DNA from: Desulfurococcaceae archaeon
GTDB taxonomy: Archaea > Thermoproteota > Thermoprotei_A > Sulfolobales > Desulfurococcaceae
Direction: 5' to 3'
Length of the DNA: 64,000 nucleotides
Assembly: GCA_023269765.1 (NCBI GenBank)
Contig: JAGDWH010000016.1
Coordinates: 10,760 to 74,759 of the forward strand
The position numbers and the translations under genes were made by a program. Each line of letters begins with the position of its first letter. The stretch's first letter is position 1. The notes below the pieces were generated by a model. It made no database searches, was not told the origin of the DNA, and saw nothing but the letters and a program-made list of their open reading frames with translations. This document shows positions 59,792 to 64,000 of the stretch, piece after piece.

Positions 59792-60466
59792 ATGGTTGGT
59801 ATAGGGCCAAAAGTCAAGAGCTACTTCCTTGACTACGGCTTGAAGAAAGTAATGGTAGACGAGTTCCTGGCAAGCTACTTCAAGGATGCCGGGTACGCGG
59901 ATGTCGAGATATACAAGACGCCTTTAGGACATAGAATTGTAATATACGCCGAGTTCCCAGGGAGGTTCATCGGTAGGGGTGGTTCTATACTAAAGAAAAT
60001 AGCTGCAGTAATGGAGAAGAGGTTTAATTTAGAAAACGTAAGCATCACGGTATCGCCTGTAGCGGATCCCGACCTCAACGCTAGAGTAGTTGCGTTTAGA
60101 ATAGCTAGAGCGCTTGAAAAAGGCATACCATTTAGGAGAGCAATGATGTTCATGTTGCGCAGAGTCGTTGAAGCAGGCGCTGTTGGTTGCGAAATAGTTG
60201 TTAGTGGAAAATTGCGGGGAGAGCGAGCAACATACGAAAAAGTAAGAGCTGGAAAGGTCTATAAGGCGGGAGAACCGGTGGACTACATTGTTGATAGAGC
60301 AGTTGCAAAAGCTATGCTAAAGCCAGGGGTCTACGGAGTAGAAGTCATAATCGTTAAGCCGGGAATTAGGCTACCAGATCAGGTTTCAGTAAAAGAAGTT
60401 CCTCCAGGAGAGCTCAATCAAATCAAACAAGAACTCGGCATGGGTGTTAAGAGTGAAGCCGGATGA
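59792..60466 (+). CDS. rps3: Small ribosomal subunit protein uS3
   Basis: 224 residues from ATG 59792 (MVGIGPKVKSYFLDYGLKK). KH domain with GRFIGRGGSILKKIAAVMEKRF and the C-terminal domain ALEKGIPFRRAMMFMLRRVVEAGAVGCEIVVSGKLRGERA, quoted in part. The frame runs six codons further upstream into rpl22, which are not needed. Confidence 0.95.
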   Translation: MVGIGPKVKSYFLDYGLKKVMVDEFLASYFKDAGYADVEIYKTPLGHRIVIYAEFPGRFIGRGGSILKKIAAVMEKRFNLENVSITVSPVADPDLNARVVAFRIARALEKGIPFRRAMMFMLRRVVEAGAVGCEIVVSGKLRGERATYEKVRAGKVYKAGEPVDYIVDRAVAKAMLKPGVYGVEVIIVKPGIRLPDQVSVKEVPPGELNQIKQELGMGVKSEAG

Positions 60467-60668
60467 GATTAGGAATATGAAGCCTGAAGAGAGGCTCAAA
60501 AAGCTCGAAGAACTGAGAATGGAGCTTATAAAGCTCAGAATGCAAGCCAAAGTAGGCCTGCTCAAGGATACTGCGAAGATAAGGAACATTAAGAGAGACA
60601 TCGCGAGGATACTGACAATTATGAATGAAGAGCTGAGAGCAAGTAAAAAAGAGGCTTCCGAGCAATGA
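60453..60668 (+). CDS. rpl29: Large ribosomal subunit protein uL29
   Basis: 71 residues: KPDEIRNMKPEERLKKLEEL and LRMQAKVGLLKDTAKIRNIKRDIARILTI, a two-helix uL29. GTG 60453 has a GGGTG Shine-Dalgarno at 60442-60446; GTG 60444 is the longer option. Overlaps the rps3 end by 14 bp and the next gene by 4 bp. Confidence 0.93.
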   Translation: MKPDEIRNMKPEERLKKLEELRMELIKLRMQAKVGLLKDTAKIRNIKRDIARILTIMNEELRASKKEASEQ

Positions 60669-60961
60669 GAAGAGCTCCCAAGAACATCCTGTTTCATGAA
60701 CTGATAGGACTAAGAGTAAAGGTAATCCAGTATACAGATCCTACAGTAGTAGGAGTCGAAGGCATAATAGTAGACGAGACTCAGAAAACCTTTATTATAG
60801 AAAAGAGTGATGGTAAGCGTATAAGAGTGTTCAAGGAGAACGGCGTATTTGAATTGAAGATTCCGGGAGCTGGCCCGGTTGTTGTGAGGGGGGAAAAGCT
60901 TTTTGGGAGGCCATGGGATAGGCTCAAGAAAGTGCTTACAGTTAGGGGTTGGTCTGCATGA
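60665..60961 (+). CDS. rnp1: Ribonuclease P protein component 1 (Rpp29/Pop4)
   Basis: 98 residues. APKNILFHELIGLRVKVIQ and VGVEGIIVDETQKTFIIE are the Sm-like core of archaeal Rpp29, which binds the RNase P RNA specificity domain. Its place between uL29 and uS17 is the usual archaeal order. Confidence 0.93.
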   Translation: MRRAPKNILFHELIGLRVKVIQYTDPTVVGVEGIIVDETQKTFIIEKSDGKRIRVFKENGVFELKIPGAGPVVVRGEKLFGRPWDRLKKVLTVRGWSA

Positions 60962-61320
60962 GCGGTAAGCAAGAGGCCAAAGTCAGGAATATTGGAATAC
61001 CAGGGCTAGCGCCGCCCGAGAAAACGTGCAACGACCCCAAGTGTCCCTGGCATGGGCACTTAAAAGTTAGGGGCGCTATTCTGAGAGGCATTGTAGTAAA
61101 GAAGAAGATGCAAAGAGCAGTAGTTGTTAGGCACGAATACTTACATTACGTCAGCAAATACATGAGGTACGAGAGGCGTAGAAAGAACATACACGCAAGG
61201 CTGCCGCCATGTATAGACGTCAACGAGGGGGACGAAGTCATAATAGCAGAAACGAGGCCTCTGGCGAAGACTATATCATTTGTAGTAGTGGGCGTTATAA
61301 AAAGGCAGCAAAAGAGTTAA
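60958..61320 (+). CDS. rps17: Small ribosomal subunit protein uS17
   Basis: 120 residues from ATG 60958. CNDPKCPWHGHLKVRG is the archaeal N-terminal extension; GIVVKKKMQRAVVVRHEYLHY and NEGDEVIIAETRPLAKTISFVVV give the OB-fold core. Overlaps rnp1 by 4 bp. Confidence 0.94.
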   Translation: MSGKQEAKVRNIGIPGLAPPEKTCNDPKCPWHGHLKVRGAILRGIVVKKKMQRAVVVRHEYLHYVSKYMRYERRRKNIHARLPPCIDVNEGDEVIIAETRPLAKTISFVVVGVIKRQQKS

Positions 61321-61337
61321 AGTGAGAGGTAGTGCTT

Positions 61338-61766
61338 ATGGGCGCTAAGCGAGCCGTAGCAGGCAAGCCGGCCTATTCGAGAAGACGCATAAACACCGGT
61401 CTCCAAGTAATGTCCCGAGTTAAAGTAGCAGACAACAGCGGTGCTAAAGAAGTAATGATAATAGGCGTTCCAGGCTACAAAGGAAGACTGCGGAGAGTCC
61501 CTCCCGCGGGAGTAGGGGACCTAGTAGTTGTCAGCGTCAAGAAAGGCACTCCAGAAATGAGGAAGAAAATCTTCAAGGCAGTTATAATAAGGCAGAAAAG
61601 GCCCTACAGGAGACCCGATGGCACATGGGTCGCGTTCGAAGATAACGCGGTTGTAATATTGACACCTGAGGGCACGCCTAAGGGCACTGAAATAAGGGGG
61701 CCTGTAGCACGTGAGGCAGCGGAAAGGTGGCCTCAAATAGCAAATTTGGCTTCCATAATAGTGTAA
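61338..61766 (+). CDS. rpl14: Large ribosomal subunit protein uL14
   Basis: 142 residues: [40 protein letters not shown] and [20 protein letters not shown] with [19 protein letters not shown]. Standard uL14 core with an archaeal N-terminal extension. ATG 61338. Confidence 0.95.
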   Translation: MGAKRAVAGKPAYSRRRINTGLQVMSRVKVADNSGAKEVMIIGVPGYKGRLRRVPPAGVGDLVVVSVKKGTPEMRKKIFKAVIIRQKRPYRRPDGTWVAFEDNAVVILTPEGTPKGTEIRGPVAREAAERWPQIANLASIIV

Positions 61767-61787
61767 AGAGTGTAAAGGTCGATTTAA

Positions 61788-62219
61788 ATGCCAATTACCA
61801 CCTCGTCTAAGCCGAGTAAGCAGAGGAAGGCTCTTTACGCAATGCCTCTACACTTGAGGCACAAACTGCTCACAGCCCCCCTCTCACCGGAGCTTAGAGA
61901 AAAGTATGGAGTCAAGAGGTTACCTGTTAGGACAGGCGACGTAGTTAGGGTAATGCGTGGAGACTTCGCAGGACACGAAGGTAAGGTGGTGAAAGTGAAT
62001 CTTAAGCACGCGAGAATTTTTATCGAGGGTGTTCAGATTAAAAAGGCAGATGGAACCCCCGTTTACTACCCAATACATCCAAGTAAAGTTATGATAGTAA
62101 AGCTAGACCTCTCAGATAAGTATAGGCTTAAAATAATTGAAAGACGCAAGGGAGTTCAAGAAGCAGCAACTAGCAAAGTAGAACAAAGCAGTAAAAGTAG
62201 TGAAAAGAGTGCTGGGTGA
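61788..62219 (+). CDS. rpl24: Large ribosomal subunit protein uL24
   Basis: 143 residues: [19 protein letters not shown] and the KOW motif [24 protein letters not shown], with [18 protein letters not shown]. The Ser/Lys-rich tail after residue 120 ([15 protein letters not shown]) is likely disordered. Confidence 0.94.
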   Translation: MPITTSSKPSKQRKALYAMPLHLRHKLLTAPLSPELREKYGVKRLPVRTGDVVRVMRGDFAGHEGKVVKVNLKHARIFIEGVQIKKADGTPVYYPIHPSKVMIVKLDLSDKYRLKIIERRKGVQEAATSKVEQSSKSSEKSAG

Positions 62220-62225
62220 TCTTGC

Positions 62226-62987
62226 TTGGCTAGACACGGGGGTAGTAAGCACTTAAAAGCACTTGCAGCACCAGCTTTTTGGCCTATATTGAGAAAAGAG
62301 TACAAGTGGACAGTAAAGCCCAGCGCGGGCCCTCACTCGATTGAAAGGTCGCTGCCACTTTTAATCCTAGTTAGAGACGTCTTGAAGTACGCGAAGACCG
62401 GAGCCGAGGCGCGCAAGCTCATAGCTGAAGGAAACTTCAAGATCGATGGGAGAATCAGGAGGAGCTACAAGTTCCCCGTTGGTATAATGGATGTCATTGA
62501 AATTCCAAAAACAGGCGAGTACTATAGAGTAATTCCAGTACCCACGAAGGTTCTGGGATTAGTAAAAATACCGCCTGAAGAAGCCGGCATAAAGCCGTGC
62601 AGAATAGAAGACAAGACTACGGTTAAGGGAGGACACATACAGCTCAATCTCCATGACGGGAGGAACGTTTTAGTAAAAGTCTCTGATCCGCGAAACCCCG
62701 TTGAAGACGTTTACGAGACTCTAGGAACAGTCATTCTATCACTACGAGACAACAAAATACTAGACTACATACCAGCTAAAGAAGGCGTAATAGCCATAGT
62801 TTCAGGTGGTAGAAACGTCGGCAGAATCGGCAAAATAGTAGAAATAATTCCGAGCGCCCTAAAGAGGCGCAAGTACATAGTAACGCTCGAGGACAAGCAT
62901 GGTAATAGGTTCCAGACAAGCTTCGAGTATGTATTCCCAATAGGCGTTGACAAGCCATTGATAACCCTGCCAGAAGGTGCGTGGTAG
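62226..62987 (+). CDS. rps4e: Small ribosomal subunit protein eS4
   Basis: 253 residues: ARHGGSKHLKALAAPAFWPI at the start, an S4 domain (ERSLPLLILVRDVLKYAKTGAEARKLIAEGNFKIDGR region) and the eS4 central domain plus KOW (VSGGRNVGRIGKIVEI). Found only in archaea and eukaryotes. TTG start 62226; overlaps no upstream gene. Confidence 0.95.
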   Translation: MARHGGSKHLKALAAPAFWPILRKEYKWTVKPSAGPHSIERSLPLLILVRDVLKYAKTGAEARKLIAEGNFKIDGRIRRSYKFPVGIMDVIEIPKTGEYYRVIPVPTKVLGLVKIPPEEAGIKPCRIEDKTTVKGGHIQLNLHDGRNVLVKVSDPRNPVEDVYETLGTVILSLRDNKILDYIPAKEGVIAIVSGGRNVGRIGKIVEIIPSALKRRKYIVTLEDKHGNRFQTSFEYVFPIGVDKPLITLPEGAW

Positions 62988-62988
62988 T

Positions 62989-63552
62989 ATGGCCGTCTTA
63001 ACACCCGAAGTAGAAGCAGAGATCTTAAGGAAGTGGGAAGAAAACCCGATGATGAAACCTAGGCTAGCCAAGGTTGTAGTAAATACGTGCATAGGGTCAG
63101 ATATTGAGAGGCTCAAGAAAATAGCAGGCGTCCTAGAGGAAATAACGGGTCAAAGAGCTTCACTAAGAAAAGCCAAAAAGACCATAAGAGAGTTTGGAAT
63201 AAGAAAGGGCGAGTACATAGCCGCGACAATTACTTTAAGAAAAGAGCGTGCATTAAACTTCCTCAAAAAAGCCCTCGAAGCAGTAAACTACAGAATCAAA
63301 GCAAGCAGCTTTGATGATTTCGGCAACGTCTGCTTTGGCATAAAGGAACACATACACATACCAGGTACGAAGTACGATCCAGAAATAGGCATGTTCGGGA
63401 TGGACGTGTGTATTTCTCTTGAAAGACCGGGCTATAGAGTAATGAGGAGAAAGAGGGCGAAGTCGAATATTCCACGTAGACACAGGATTTCCAAGACCGA
63501 GGCAATGGTGTATTTCAAGAAGTTCTTTAACATAGAGATTGTAGAAGAGTGA
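62989..63552 (+). CDS. rpl5: Large ribosomal subunit protein uL5
   Basis: 187 residues from ATG 62989: NPMMKPRLAKVVVNTCIGSD, GQRASLRKAKKTIREFGIRKGE and the C-terminal FDDFGNVCFGIKEHIHIPGTKYDPEIG region. Binds 5S rRNA. Follows rps4e by one base. Confidence 0.95.
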   Translation: MAVLTPEVEAEILRKWEENPMMKPRLAKVVVNTCIGSDIERLKKIAGVLEEITGQRASLRKAKKTIREFGIRKGEYIAATITLRKERALNFLKKALEAVNYRIKASSFDDFGNVCFGIKEHIHIPGTKYDPEIGMFGMDVCISLERPGYRVMRRKRAKSNIPRRHRISKTEAMVYFKKFFNIEIVEE

Positions 63553-63562
63553 GGTGTTGCTC

Positions 63563-63727
63563 GTGGCCAAGCTTAAGCCGCCTAAAATCAGGAGGTACGG
63601 GCGCGGAGTGCAAGAGTGCATGAGATGCGGATCTCGCGACGCAGTAATACAGGCTTATGGGCTTTATCTCTGTAGACAGTGTTTCAGAGAAGTTGCTTAC
63701 GTAATGGGCTTTAGAAAGTACAGCTAG
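63563..63727 (+). CDS. rps14: Small ribosomal subunit protein uS14 (zinc type)
   Basis: 54 residues from GTG 63563: MAKLKPPKIRRYGRGVQECMRCGS...YLCRQCFREVAYVMGFRKYS, given here in part. The pairs CxxC and CxxC bind zinc. Expected position between uL5 and uS8. Confidence 0.95.
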   Translation: MAKLKPPKIRRYGRGVQECMRCGSRDAVIQAYGLYLCRQCFREVAYVMGFRKYS

Positions 63728-63737
63728 GTGTATGTGA

Positions 63738-64000
63738 ATGGTTGCAATAGACCCTCTCGCAAACACCCTCTCAGCCATATACAACGCCGAGATTAGGGCA
63801 AAAAAAGAAGTAGTAACCTGGCCCGCTTCGAAGCTGATACTAAACGTGCTCAAAGTTCTACAAAAAGAAGGCTACATTGGCGAGTTCGAGTATATCGATG
63901 ACGGCAGATGGGGAAAAATAAGGATTTTGCTACTTGGGAGAATCAATAAGATCGGCGTTATAAAGCCCAGGTACTCGGTAAAGTACAAGGATTTGGTGAA
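63738..64000 (+). CDS. rps8: Small ribosomal subunit protein uS8 (truncated by window end)
   Basis: First 87 residues are visible: [20 protein letters not shown] and [27 protein letters not shown], the archaeal uS8 N-terminal domain. ATG 63738 lies 10 bp after rps14. The frame is open at the right edge. Confidence 0.94.
   Translation, partial: MVAIDPLANTLSAIYNAEIRAKKEVVTWPASKLILNVLKVLQKEGYIGEFEYIDDGRWGKIRILLLGRINKIGVIKPRYSVKYKDLV

Noticed and set aside
1..64000. CRISPR arrays, insertion sequences, rRNA genes
   Set aside because: No regularly spaced repeats, transposase motifs, terminal repeats or rRNA sequence were seen anywhere in the window.

Overview
The window looks like the chromosome of a hyperthermophilic crenarchaeon (Thermoproteota), most like the Desulfurococcales, although the sequence alone does not fix the genus. 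The signs are a Cren7 chromatin protein tail, archaeal RadA, PCNA, topoisomerase VI, Elf1, Sec61-beta and geranylgeranylglyceryl phosphate synthase, an intron-containing tRNA-Pro, box C/D guide RNAs, strong TATA boxes close to start codons, and many GTG/TTG starts. Gene density is high, and most operon genes touch or overlap.

Layout. 1-8 kb: end of cren7, a GT35-type glucan phosphorylase, an M28-like aminopeptidase, pheT (apparently with an ACG start codon), beta-RFAP synthase, and a decayed DUF1464-type pseudogene. 7.5-15 kb: a HAD hydrolase and a molybdenum-cofactor gene run (moaA, moaC, a moaD-moaE fusion, mog/moaB) with hypF inside it, then a DUF89 phosphatase, ogt and a small HTH regulator carrying a CxxC motif. 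15.3-23.5 kb: a 13-gene membrane-bound [NiFe] hydrogenase operon (Mbh type: hydrogenase subunits, Mrp-antiporter-like subunits, NuoH-like subunit). A palindrome just upstream of its TATA box recurs at the regulator's promoter.

23.5-36 kb: a three-gene type IV pilus cluster, topoisomerase VI B and A, thrS, radA, a HIT protein, small zinc proteins, a DUF2208 membrane protein and Sec61-beta. Four box C/D guide RNAs lie between these genes. Each has a 12-nt guide in front of box D that matches a conserved rRNA segment. 36-43 kb: a MazG-like protein, GGGP synthase, Elf1, a SWIM protein, tRNA-Pro(CGG) with a 13-nt intron, pyruvate:ferredoxin oxidoreductase (porG-D-A-B) and PCNA.

43-55 kb: a membrane-anchored HerA-type ATPase, an Lhr-type helicase, a PAPS-reductase-like PP-loop protein, and a four-gene cluster that I read as a Ced (crenarchaeal DNA exchange/import) system: small pilin-like cedA1, polytopic cedA, tiny cedA2 and VirB4/HerA-like cedB. 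The N-terminus of CedA visibly repeats the CedA1 sequence. 55-64 kb: an unusual hairpin-rich intergenic region, then the main ribosomal protein operon from uL3 to uS8, which runs off the end of the window.

Together the genes suggest a fermenting, H2-evolving anaerobe. Por would deliver reduced ferredoxin to Mbh, which evolves H2 and builds an ion gradient. HypF would help build the NiFe site, and the CxxC regulator with its palindromes is a plausible redox or sulfur switch for this operon.
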